Positions 1 to 6,427 of a stretch of DNA of 16,564 nt are shown in pieces (within the stretch, counting starts at the first letter, position 1; each line of letters begins with the position of its first letter). The stretch covers positions 1 to 16,564 of the forward strand of contig JBLNBU010000158.1 in assembly GCA_050260215.1 (NCBI GenBank), read 5' to 3'. The translations under genes were made by a program, and so were the position numbers. The notes below the pieces were generated by a model, which saw only the letters and a list, made by a program, of their open reading frames with translations, made no database searches and was not told the origin of the DNA. The DNA is from JBLNBU01 sp050260215. GTDB lineage: Bacteria > Pseudomonadota > Alphaproteobacteria > Rhodospirillales > Magnetospirillaceae.

Positions 1-362
1 AGGACTGCGTCGAGGACATCCGCCAGATGTACAAGGCGCGCCGCGACGTGCTGATCGAGGGCCTGCACGCCGCCGGCTGGGACGTGCCCAGCCCGCCGGC
101 CACCATGTTCGCCTGGGCGCCGATCCCGCCCGCCTTCGCCCATCTCGGCTCGCTGGAATTCTCCAAGCTGTTGATGCGCGAGGCCCAGGTGGCCGTGGCG
201 CCCGGCATCGGCTTCGGCGAGTATGGCGACGGCCATGTGCGCATCGGCCTGGTCGAGAACCGCCACCGCACCCGCCAGGCGGTGCGCAACATCAAGCAGT
301 TCCTGACCTCCTACGACAAGGTCCTGGAAGAGTCGGAAAAGAGCCGCAAGGTGGCGTCATGA
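1..362 (+). CDS. Class I/II PLP-dependent aminotransferase, C-terminal part (AlaC / LL-diaminopimelate aminotransferase type)
   Basis: This is the 3' end of a gene that begins before the window; the open frame starts at base 3 and stops with TGA at 360-362. The roughly 119 visible residues are the small C-terminal domain of a fold-type I PLP aminotransferase. The segment HVRIGLVEN contains the Arg that in this family binds the substrate alpha-carboxylate, preceded by VAPGIGFGEYGDG, a typical loop. The PLP-binding lysine would lie upstream and cannot be seen. The best family match from memory is the alanine/LL-diaminopimelate aminotransferase group often found before homoserine dehydrogenase in alphaproteobacteria. 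The substrate cannot be fixed from this fragment. The stop codon overlaps the hom start (ATGA), so the two genes are almost certainly co-transcribed and probably translationally coupled. The pairing suggests a role in aspartate-family or alanine metabolism. Confidence 0.85.
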   Translation, partial: DCVEDIRQMYKARRDVLIEGLHAAGWDVPSPPATMFAWAPIPPAFAHLGSLEFSKLLMREAQVAVAPGIGFGEYGDGHVRIGLVENRHRTRQAVRNIKQFLTSYDKVLEESEKSRKVAS

Positions 363-1651
363 GCGCTTCGCCCTTGAAGATCGCCATCGCCGGCCTGGGC
401 ACCGTCGGCGGCGGCACCGTCCAGTTGCTGCACGACCACGCCGAACTGCTGGCGGCCCGTGCCGGCCGGCCGGTGAAGCTGGTGGCCGCGGCTGCGCTGG
501 AAAAGCCGGCCGACCTGCCGCTCGACGGCGTGCCGTTCTTCACCGACGCCCGCGCCATGGCGCGCGACGCCGACTTCGACGTCCTGGTCGAGTTGATCGG
601 CGGCGCCGGCGGCATCGCGCTCGAGGTGGTCAAGACGGCGCTTGGCCGCGGCAAGGGCGTGGTCACCGCCAACAAGGCGATGATCGCCCATCACGGCGTC
701 GAGCTGGCCGAACTGGCCGAGGCCAAGGGCGCCCCCATCGGCTTCGAGGCCTCGGTGGGCGGCGGCATCCCGATCATCAAGTCGCTGCGCGAGGGCCTTG
801 CCGGCAACCGGGTGACCAAGGTGATGGGCATCCTCAACGGCACCTGCAACTACATCCTGACCACCATGCGCGCGTCGGGCCGCGACTTCGCCGACGTGCT
901 GGCCGAGGCCCAGAAGCTGGGCTATGCCGAGGCCGATCCCAGCTTCGACATCGACGGCATCGACACCGCCCACAAGCTGGCCATCCTGGCCAGCCTGGCG
1001 TTTGCCATGCCGGTCGACATCAAGGCGGTGCAGGCCGAGGGCATCCGCCACGTCTCTGCGCTCGACATCGCCTATGCCGACGAGCTGGGCTACCGCATCA
1101 AGCTGCTGGGCGTGGCCCGGCTGGGCGACGACGGCTCGGTCGAGACCCGCGTCTACCCGGCCATGGTGCCGCTGTCCTTCCCGCTGGCCCATGTGGACCA
1201 AGTGTTCAACGCCATCGTCACCGAGGGCGACTTCGTCGGCCGCACCGTGCTGGAAGGCCGCGGCGCCGGCGCCCGCCCGACCGCGTCGGCGGTGGTCTCC
1301 GACCTGATGGACATCGCCCGCGGGCGCACCACGCCGACCTTCGGCGTGCCCGTCGGCCAGCTGGCGGCGCGCAAGTCCGCCTCGACCGGCAGCCACCACT
1401 CGGCGTACTACATCCGCCTGATGGTTCGCGACGAGCCGGGCGTGTTCGCCGACATCGCCGCTGCGCTGCGCGACGAGAAGGTCTCGATGGAGAAGATCAT
1501 CCAGCGCGGCCGCTCGGCCAGCGAGGAAGTCCCGGTGGTGATGACCGTGCACGAGACCGAGGAAGCGGCCATGCTGCGCGCGCTGGACCGCATCAAGGCC
1601 CTGCCCGCGGTTGCCAAGGATCCCAGCATCATCCGCATCGAGAGCCTTTAA
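359..1651 (+). CDS. hom: Homoserine dehydrogenase with C-terminal ACT domain
   Basis: This 430-residue protein has the usual length of monofunctional bacterial homoserine dehydrogenase, which reduces L-aspartate-4-semialdehyde to homoserine with NAD(P)H on the way to threonine and methionine. The N-terminus has a Rossmann dinucleotide motif (AIAGLGTVGGGT, residues 9-20). Family signatures include VVTANKAMIAHHG, GGGIPIIKSLREG and MGILNGTCNYILTTM, followed by LGYAEADPSFDIDG, which holds acidic and lysine residues of the catalytic region. From about residue 350 a regulatory ACT domain is visible (YIRLMVRDEPGVFADIA), which in this family usually mediates feedback control by threonine or a related amino acid. 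The ATG at 359 overlaps the preceding stop codon and keeps the full Rossmann motif, so the start is well supported. The protein looks intact and cytoplasmic. Confidence 0.97.
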   Translation: MSASPLKIAIAGLGTVGGGTVQLLHDHAELLAARAGRPVKLVAAAALEKPADLPLDGVPFFTDARAMARDADFDVLVELIGGAGGIALEVVKTALGRGKGVVTANKAMIAHHGVELAELAEAKGAPIGFEASVGGGIPIIKSLREGLAGNRVTKVMGILNGTCNYILTTMRASGRDFADVLAEAQKLGYAEADPSFDIDGIDTAHKLAILASLAFAMPVDIKAVQAEGIRHVSALDIAYADELGYRIKLLGVARLGDDGSVETRVYPAMVPLSFPLAHVDQVFNAIVTEGDFVGRTVLEGRGAGARPTASAVVSDLMDIARGRTTPTFGVPVGQLAARKSASTGSHHSAYYIRLMVRDEPGVFADIAAALRDEKVSMEKIIQRGRSASEEVPVVMTVHETEEAAMLRALDRIKALPAVAKDPSIIRIESL

Positions 1652-1669
1652 GACCGCCGACCGGCGGTC
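1652..1669 (+). terminator. Perfect hairpin directly after the hom stop codon (possible attenuator or mRNA processing stem)
   Basis: GACCGCCG (1652-1659) and CGGCGGTC (1662-1669) are exact inverted repeats separated by two bases. No T-run follows; the next bases are a G-rich run. A classic intrinsic terminator is therefore unlikely. A stem that protects the upstream mRNA end or lowers readthrough into the next gene is possible. Confidence 0.35.
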
Positions 1670-1709
1670 CGGGGGGGCCGCCGTCGGGGGGGACGGAGGG
1701 ATTGGACCA

Positions 1710-2708
1710 ATGCCCCACACCCTGGTGCCGCCGCCGCCCACGGCGCTGGACCGCAACCTTGCCCTCGAAGTCGTCCGCGTGACCGAGGCCAGCGCGCTGG
1801 CCGCCGCCCGCCTGATGGGCCGCGGCGACGAGCGCGCCGCCGACCAGGCCGCCTGCGAGGCCATGCACAAGGCGCTCAACAGCCTGTCCATGGCCGGCAT
1901 CGTCGTCAACGGCGAGGGCGAGGACATCGAGGTTCCCCTGCACACCGGCCAGAAGGTCGGCAACGGCCACGGTCCCCATGTGGGCATCGTGCTGACCGCT
2001 TTGGAAGGCCGCACCATCTGTGCCCGCGGCGCCCACAACGCGCTGTCGGTGGTGGCGCTGACCGAGGGCGGCTCGTTCCTCGAGGTGCCGCACGGCGTCT
2101 ACATGGAAAAGATCGCCGTCGGCCCCGGCCTGCCCGCCGACTGCATCGACCTGGACCTGCCGGCCGAGGACAACCTGGCCCGCGTCGCCGAAGTCCGCGG
2201 CACCGCCGTCGAGGAACTGACGGTGTGCGTGCTGGACCGCCCGCGCCACCACGACCTGATCGGGCGGCTCTACGACGCCGGCGCCCGAGTGGTGCTGATC
2301 GAGGACGGCGACGTCTCCGGCGCGCTGGCCGCCGGCCTGCCCGAGACCGGCATCGACCTCTACATGGGCTCGGGCGGCGCCGCCCAGGGCGTGCTGGCCG
2401 CTGCCGGGCTGAAATGCCTGGGCGGGCGCATGCATTGCCGCCTGGCCGTGCGCAACGAGGACGACCGCGCCCGCTGCCGCAAGGTCGGCATCACCGACTT
2501 CGGCGCCAAGTACGCCATCGACGACATGGTCCGCGGCGAAGTGATGTTCGCGGCCACCGGGGTCACCGACGGCCATGTGCTGAACGGGGTGCGGCTGTTG
2601 CCCGGCAACCGCGGCATAAGCCATTCGCTGGTGGCGCGCTCGGCCACGGGCACCATCCGCCACCTGACCTCGCACCACGACTTCGCCCACGCCAAGCCGC
2701 AGGCATGA
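1710..2708 (+). CDS. glpX: GlpX-family (class II fructose-1,6-bisphosphatase-like) protein lacking key catalytic residues
   Basis: The start is the ATG at 1710, preceded by GGAGGG (1695-1700) at nine bases, giving 332 residues; E. coli GlpX has about 336. Family membership is clear: RVTEASALAAARLMGRGD (residues 23-40), GEGE (68-71), VYMEKIAVGPG (130-140), LDRPRHHDLI and a C-terminal FAATGVTDG. In true class II FBPases the metals are held by Asp33, Glu57, Asp85, Glu88 and Glu213, and Thr90 helps catalysis (E. coli numbering, recalled). Aligned by eye, Asp33 (D45), Glu57 (E69) and Glu88 (E99) are kept. Asp85 is Thr96, Thr90 is Arg101 and Glu213 is Gln226. The GERDEAPML-type loop is one residue shorter (GEDIEVPL). 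Phosphate-site residues (R177, R179, D199, D201) remain. It may be an inactive or repurposed homologue. The stop overlaps the recJ start. Confidence 0.9.
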   Translation: MPHTLVPPPPTALDRNLALEVVRVTEASALAAARLMGRGDERAADQAACEAMHKALNSLSMAGIVVNGEGEDIEVPLHTGQKVGNGHGPHVGIVLTALEGRTICARGAHNALSVVALTEGGSFLEVPHGVYMEKIAVGPGLPADCIDLDLPAEDNLARVAEVRGTAVEELTVCVLDRPRHHDLIGRLYDAGARVVLIEDGDVSGALAAGLPETGIDLYMGSGGAAQGVLAAAGLKCLGGRMHCRLAVRNEDDRARCRKVGITDFGAKYAIDDMVRGEVMFAATGVTDGHVLNGVRLLPGNRGISHSLVARSATGTIRHLTSHHDFAHAKPQA

Positions 2709-4468
2709 CCGCGCCCAACGCCGCGTTCCTGGGGGTCGAGCGCTCGCTGACCGGGCGACGCTGGCAGGTGCGCAGCGGCGACGAGCGCACCGCGCTGGCG
2801 TTGTCCCAGCGGCTGGCGCTGCCTGAGGTGGTCGGCCGGGTGCTGGCCGCCCGCGGCATCGGCCTGGACGAGGCCGAGCGCTTCCTCGATCCCACCTTGC
2901 GCGACCTGCTGCCCGATCCCAGCCACCTCAAGGACATGGACGCCGCCGCCGACCGCATCGCCGCGGCGGTCGAAGACGGCGAGACGATCGGCATCTTCGG
3001 CGACTACGACGTGGACGGCGCCACCTCGTCGGCGCTGCTCAACAACGTCCTCACCGCCTGCGGTGCCAAGGTCCGGGTCTACATCCCCGACCGCGTGCGC
3101 GAGGGATACGGCCCCAACGCTCCGGCCCTGTTGAAGCTGAAGAACGAGGGCGTTTCAGTAGTGGTCACCGTCGACTGCGGCACCACCGCCTTTGCCGCGC
3201 TGGAGGCCGCCGCCGACGCCGGGCTGGACATGATCGTCGTCGACCATCATGCCGGCGAAGCCACCCAGCCCGCCGCCCTGGCGGTGGTGAACCCCAACCG
3301 CATCGACGAGACCAGCCCCCACGGCCACCTGGCCGCGGTCGGCGTCGCCTTCCTGCTGGCGGTGGCGGTCAATCGCACCCTGAAGGCGCGCGGCCGACGG
3401 GTGCCCGACCTGATGCAATGGCTGGATCTGGTCGCCCTGGGCACGGTGTGCGACGTGGTCCCCCTGGTCGGTGTCAACCGCGCCCTGGTGGCGCAAGGCC
3501 TCAAGGTGATGGCCCGGCGCGGCAATGTGGGCCTGGCGGCCCTGGCAGACGTCGCCGGGGTCAAGGAGCGCCCCGACGCCTACCACCTGGGCTACGTGCT
3601 GGGCCCCCGGGTCAATGCCGGCGGCCGCGTCGGCGAGGCCGAGCTGGGCACCCGGCTTCTGTCCACCGACGACCCGGCCGAGGCGGCCGAGATCGCCAGG
3701 CGCCTGGACGGCTACAACAAGGACCGCCAGGACATCGAGGCCGCCGTGCTGCTCGACGCCATAGAGCAGGTGGAGGGCCGCCCCGACGACGGCCTGCCGC
3801 TGCTGTTGGCCGCCGGCGAGAACTGGCACCCCGGCGTCATCGGCATCGTCGCCGGCCGCCTGAAGGAACGCTACAACCGCCCGGCCTGCGTGGTGGCGCT
3901 GGAAGGCGGGGTAGGCAAGGGATCGGGCCGCTCGGTGGCCGGGCTGGACCTGGGCGCCGCGGTCATCGCCGCCCGCCAGGCCGGCATCCTGCAGGCCGGC
4001 GGCGGCCATGCCATGGCGGCGGGCTTCACCGTGGCCCGCGAGCGGCTGGCCGAGTTCCGCACCTTCCTGGCCGAACGGCTGCAGGCCCAACTGGCCGGCG
4101 AGCTGGTGCCGGTGCTGGAACTGGACGGCGCCCTGGACGCCGCCGGGGCGACGGTGCCGCTGGTCGAAACGCTGAAGCAGCTGGGCCCGTTCGGTGCCGG
4201 CAACGCCGAGCCGCGCTTCGCCGTGGCCGGCGCCCGGGTGGTCAAGGCCGACGTGGTCGGCTCCGGCCATGTGCGCTGCATCCTGGCCGGCGCCGGCGGC
4301 AGCCGCCTGAAGGCCATCGCCTTCCGCGCCGCCGACGAGGAACTGGGCCATGCGCTCCTGTCCTCGGCCGGCGCCGCCTTCCACCTGGCCGGCACCCTGC
4401 GGCTGGACAGCTGGCAGGGCAACACCAGCGTCCAGCTGGTCATCGAGGACGGCGCGAAGGCACGGTAG
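2705..4468 (+). CDS. recJ: Single-stranded-DNA-specific exonuclease RecJ
   Basis: This 587-residue protein has a normal length for RecJ, the 5'-to-3' single-strand DNA exonuclease of the DHH phosphoesterase superfamily used in recombination and mismatch or excision repair. The catalytic motifs appear in order: FGDYDVDGATSS (residues 98-109, Asp pair binding Mn2+), VTVDCGTT (154-161), VVDHHAG (178-184) and LGTVCDVVPL (245-254). The DHHA1 part follows, with GPRVNAGGRVGEAE, HPGVIGIVAGRLKERY, GSGRSV and AGGGHAMAAGF. A C-terminal OB-fold-like region ends the protein. The ATG at 2705 overlaps the glpX stop (ATGA), indicating translational coupling. Earlier in-frame starts lie deep inside glpX and add non-homologous sequence, so they are not used. 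All key residues are present and the enzyme should be active. Confidence 0.97.
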   Translation: MTAPNAAFLGVERSLTGRRWQVRSGDERTALALSQRLALPEVVGRVLAARGIGLDEAERFLDPTLRDLLPDPSHLKDMDAAADRIAAAVEDGETIGIFGDYDVDGATSSALLNNVLTACGAKVRVYIPDRVREGYGPNAPALLKLKNEGVSVVVTVDCGTTAFAALEAAADAGLDMIVVDHHAGEATQPAALAVVNPNRIDETSPHGHLAAVGVAFLLAVAVNRTLKARGRRVPDLMQWLDLVALGTVCDVVPLVGVNRALVAQGLKVMARRGNVGLAALADVAGVKERPDAYHLGYVLGPRVNAGGRVGEAELGTRLLSTDDPAEAAEIARRLDGYNKDRQDIEAAVLLDAIEQVEGRPDDGLPLLLAAGENWHPGVIGIVAGRLKERYNRPACVVALEGGVGKGSGRSVAGLDLGAAVIAARQAGILQAGGGHAMAAGFTVARERLAEFRTFLAERLQAQLAGELVPVLELDGALDAAGATVPLVETLKQLGPFGAGNAEPRFAVAGARVVKADVVGSGHVRCILAGAGGSRLKAIAFRAADEELGHALLSSAGAAFHLAGTLRLDSWQGNTSVQLVIEDGAKAR

Positions 4469-4470
4469 CG

Positions 4471-4494
4471 CTTCGAGCCAAAAGCGTCTCGAAG
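4471..4494. terminator. Weak hairpin between the convergent recJ and lipoprotein genes
   Basis: CTTCGAG (4471-4477) and CTCGAAG (4488-4494) form a 7-bp stem with a 10-base loop in the 43-base gap between two converging genes. There is no T-run on either side. Position, rather than sequence quality, suggests a two-way transcription stop. Confidence 0.35.
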
Positions 4495-4511
4495 GGGTGG
4501 CTCCCCCGCCC

Positions 4512-5546
4512 TCACTCCTTGGTCAGGGCGCAGCTTTGGCCTTTTTCGCGGATGGGCTTGCAGATCTCGATGGCGTCCTTGGTGGGCAGCGGGCCGGCAA
4601 GCAGCCGATAGGTCGTGCCCAGGTCGGGGATCTTGGTCTCGACCACCCGGTGTTCCAGCGGCGCCAGGGCGGGATACTCGGTCGACAGGGTCTGCCAGGC
4701 CATGTCGCCGAACTTGGGCGCCGCCATGGACAACAGGTGGATGCTGACCGGGCCGGCGCCGAATTGGTCGAGTTCGGTCTTGGGCTTGGGCTTGGCCTTG
4801 GGCTTGGGCTTGGGCGGCGGCAGCGGCGTCGCGGCGATCAGCTGTTCTCCGCGCGAGATGGCGTCCAGTTCCCGGGCCCGCTCGTCGGGAGTGACCAGGC
4901 CGGCATTGGCCAGGCGCTCGACCCGGGCCTTGCCCAGGCGCAGGGCCTCGGTATCGGTGCGCACCGGCGGGGCCAGCTGGCGGGGCTGGCGCGGCAGCAG
5001 CTGGTCGAGCAGGTAGGCCCGCTCGGAGGCGCGTGCATTGGTCGGACCGGAACCGCGGGCCAGCTGGGCCAGCCGTTGCACCAGCTGCGGCACCGGCGGG
5101 ATGGCGCGTTCCAGCCCGGCGGCCGGCGGCGGGGTGGAAAAGGGCAGCAGCGCACCCAGGTTGGCGCTGCGCCTGGCCTGCATGTCCTCGGGCGTGACCA
5201 GCCCGTCGTCGAACAGCCGCGCCAGCACCAGGAAACGCTGGGCCTCGGTGTCGCCGTCGAGCAGCGCCACGACGTCGGCGGCGGACGGGCCGGTGGGCCC
5301 CATGCCCAGCGCCATGGGGGCACTGCCCATGACCGGCCGGCCCAGTTCGGGAATCACCGAGGCCTGCTCGGCCGCTTCGACCGCCGGCCCGGCCGACGGC
5401 AGCCGCCGTCCCTGGGGATCTGGCAGGTCCCACGACGTCTCGGGCGGCGGCACCCCGCCGCACGACGCCAGCGCCGCCGCCAGCAGCACGGCGGCGAGTG
5501 TGGCAAGGCGCGGGCTCGGCTCGGTCATGTCCAGGCTCTTTCGCAA
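4512..5546 (-). CDS. Lipoprotein with two SHOCT-like segments and a SPOR-like C-terminal domain
   Basis: A TTG start at 5546 is chosen because GGAGG (5557-5553) lies six bases upstream; the internal ATG at 5528 is 24 bases from it. The 344-residue product has a signal peptide with the lipobox LASC (Cys29), so it should be a lipid-anchored envelope protein. A low-complexity Pro/Ala/Gly region follows. Two short helical segments of similar pattern (LFDDGLVTPEDMQARR at 111-126 and LANAGLVTPDERARELD at 212-228) resemble SHOCT-type motifs. A KPKPKAKPKPK linker (246-256) leads to a C-terminal domain of about 80 residues (from GPVSIHLLSM to the end) with SPOR-like features: an LLSM strand, a TTYRLLAGPLPTKDAI motif and a late CxxIREKGQSC element. 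SPOR domains bind denuded peptidoglycan, so a cell-wall or division-site role is inferred. No exact family name is recognised. Confidence 0.8.
   Translation of the reverse strand: MRKSLDMTEPSPRLATLAAVLLAAALASCGGVPPPETSWDLPDPQGRRLPSAGPAVEAAEQASVIPELGRPVMGSAPMALGMGPTGPSAADVVALLDGDTEAQRFLVLARLFDDGLVTPEDMQARRSANLGALLPFSTPPPAAGLERAIPPVPQLVQRLAQLARGSGPTNARASERAYLLDQLLPRQPRQLAPPVRTDTEALRLGKARVERLANAGLVTPDERARELDAISRGEQLIAATPLPPPKPKPKAKPKPKTELDQFGAGPVSIHLLSMAAPKFGDMAWQTLSTEYPALAPLEHRVVETKIPDLGTTYRLLAGPLPTKDAIEICKPIREKGQSCALTKE
4779..4814 (-). repeat. Six tandem CTTGGN hexamers coding a Lys-Pro linker
   Basis: Six consecutive 6-bp units (CTTGGG, with one CTTGGC) lie inside the SPOR-type lipoprotein gene. 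Read on the - strand they code alternating Lys-Pro or Lys-Ala pairs, a rigid, positively charged linker before the SPOR-like domain. Such units can change number by slippage, so linker length may differ between strains. Confidence 0.8.
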
Positions 5547-5586
5547 GTGACGCCTCCGAGGGTAGGCCGCTGGCCGCCGATGTCAA

Positions 5587-5616
5587 CCCGATGCTCCGTT
5601 CCCCGATGCTTCGTTC
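5587..5616 (+). repeat. Tandem 15-bp direct repeat in the cybB / lipoprotein divergent promoter region
   Basis: CCCGATGCTCCGTTC (5587-5601) is followed at once by CCCGATGCTTCGTTC (5602-5616), differing at one base. It sits in the 129-base gap between two divergently read genes, 60 bases before the cytochrome b561 start. This placement fits a paired regulator site, but the regulator is unknown and no clear -35/-10 pair is recognised nearby. Confidence 0.6.
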
Positions 5617-5675
5617 ATTGCCGGTTCAGGTTGGCTGGGCGACACTTCAGCCCGCCAACGACACGGAGAACAGCC

Positions 5676-6218
5676 ATGGCCACCCACACCCCCGAGCGCT
5701 ATGACCCGGTTGCGCAAGCCCTGCACTGGGGAATGGCCGTGGCGATGATCGCCCTGTGGGTGGTCGGCCAGTCGCTGGAGGCGCTGCCCAAGGGGCCCAT
5801 GCGCACCGAGGTGATCGGCCTGCACAAGGCGGTCGGCGTGCTGATCCTGGTGCTTGCCGTGGTGCGCCTGGGCTGGCGGGCCGTCCGCCCGGCCCCCGCC
5901 CTGCCAGCCACCATGACCGCGCGCGAGGTGCTGGGCGCCAAGCTGGGCCACGCCGCCCTGTATGCCCTGATGGTCCTGATGCCCATCGACGGCGTGCTGC
6001 TGTCGCAAAGCGGCGGCCGCGCCGTGTCGGTGTTCGGCCTGGTGCTGCCCACCTTGGTGGACAAGAGCGAGCCCATGCACGAAGCGTTCGAGGCCGGCCA
6101 CGCCGTCATGGGCTGGGTCCTGGCCGCCGTGCTGGCCGTCCACGTCGCCGCGGCGCTGTACCATCATTACCGCCTCAAGGACGACGTCCTGCGCCGCATG
6201 GTCCCCTGGTCCATCTGA
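5676..6218 (+). CDS. cybB: Cytochrome b561 (CybB-type) membrane protein
   Basis: The ATG at 5676 is preceded by GGAG (5665-5668) and gives a 180-residue product, the usual size for the bacterial cytochrome b561 family. The pattern is four transmembrane helices carrying b-type hemes: RYDPVAQALHWGMA at the N-terminus (His17), GLHKAVGVLILVLAVVRLGWR (His50), LGHAALYALMVLMPIDG, then FEAGHAVMGWVLAAVL and AVHVAAALYHHYRLKDDVLRRM. The conserved histidines of helices 1, 2 and 4 are the likely heme ligands. The family moves electrons between quinol and an acceptor in the inner membrane; E. coli CybB has been linked to superoxide:ubiquinone chemistry. No partner gene (such as a YceI-like protein or a cytochrome c) is adjacent. 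The earlier in-frame extension overlaps the opposite lipoprotein gene and is rejected. Confidence 0.93.
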   Translation: MATHTPERYDPVAQALHWGMAVAMIALWVVGQSLEALPKGPMRTEVIGLHKAVGVLILVLAVVRLGWRAVRPAPALPATMTAREVLGAKLGHAALYALMVLMPIDGVLLSQSGGRAVSVFGLVLPTLVDKSEPMHEAFEAGHAVMGWVLAAVLAVHVAAALYHHYRLKDDVLRRMVPWSI

Positions 6219-6280
6219 ACCTGCGCCTCGGTTCTACCTAAGGCACAAAAATCACATGAAGACGTACGCGCCTGAGGTGA

Positions 6281-6286
6281 GATAAT
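6281..6286 (+). promoter_or_regulatory. Possible -10 element (GATAAT) in the AT-rich leader before the TrxR-like gene
   Basis: GATAAT lies in the only AT-rich patch between cybB and the flavoprotein gene. The hexamer 17 bases upstream (GAAGAC) is a poor -35, so any promoter here would be weak, activator-dependent or use another sigma factor. Confidence 0.25.
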
Positions 6287-6294
6287 CCTTCCTG

Positions 6295-6315
6295 GAAGCA
6301 GAATTAGCTTCTTTT
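6295..6315 (+). terminator. Small hairpin with T-run downstream of cybB
   Basis: GAAGC (6295-6299) pairs with GCTTC (6307-6311) across a 7-base loop and is followed by TTTT. It lies 77 bases after the cybB stop. The stem is short, so termination would be inefficient. Confidence 0.35.
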
Positions 6316-6347
6316 GTCGGCGCGCCGTATCCAGGCCGCCGTTCGGG

Positions 6348-6383
6348 ACGCCCCGGGGTCCTTCCCCCCTTCCCCCGGGGCGT
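6348..6383 (+). terminator. Strong 11-bp hairpin in the leader of the TrxR-like gene (terminator or attenuator)
   Basis: ACGCCCCGGGG (6348-6358) and CCCCGGGGCGT (6373-6383) are exact inverted repeats around a 14-base pyrimidine loop. Two more T residues follow. A second small stem, GCCCGG-AA-CCGGGC (6391-6404), comes directly after, just upstream of the coding start at 6428. The stems could end the cybB transcript or, if transcription starts upstream, control expression of the next gene. Confidence 0.5.
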
Positions 6384-6427
6384 TTCGCTTGCCCGGAACC
6401 GGGCGGCACCGGCGCTGTTTTCCGGAA

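Larger units (their letters stand above)
6219..6427 (+). other. Non-coding gap between cybB and the TrxR-like gene
   Basis: This 209-base stretch holds an AT-rich patch (about 6235-6315) with a possible -10 box and a small T-tailed hairpin. A GC-rich half follows with an 11-bp hairpin and a second 6-bp stem. No convincing small gene is seen in it. Confidence 0.6.

Noticed and set aside
311..2038. 575-codon open frame on the - strand
   Set aside because: It is antisense to hom and the glpX-like gene, both strongly supported by motifs. The translation is His/Gln/Ala-rich without any family signature.
1880..2040. Frameshift or sequencing error as the cause of the missing GlpX residues
   Set aside because: The reading frame holds throughout, flanking conserved segments align on both sides, and the changes are single codons at three separate places plus one clean codon deletion.
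3155..4384. 409-codon open frame on the - strand opposite recJ
   Set aside because: RecJ motifs are complete in the + frame; the antisense product has no motif and no ribosome site was recognised.
4779..4814. CRISPR-like or regulatory meaning of the CTTGGN hexamers
   Set aside because: They lie in frame inside a coding region and simply encode a Lys-Pro linker; there are no spacers.
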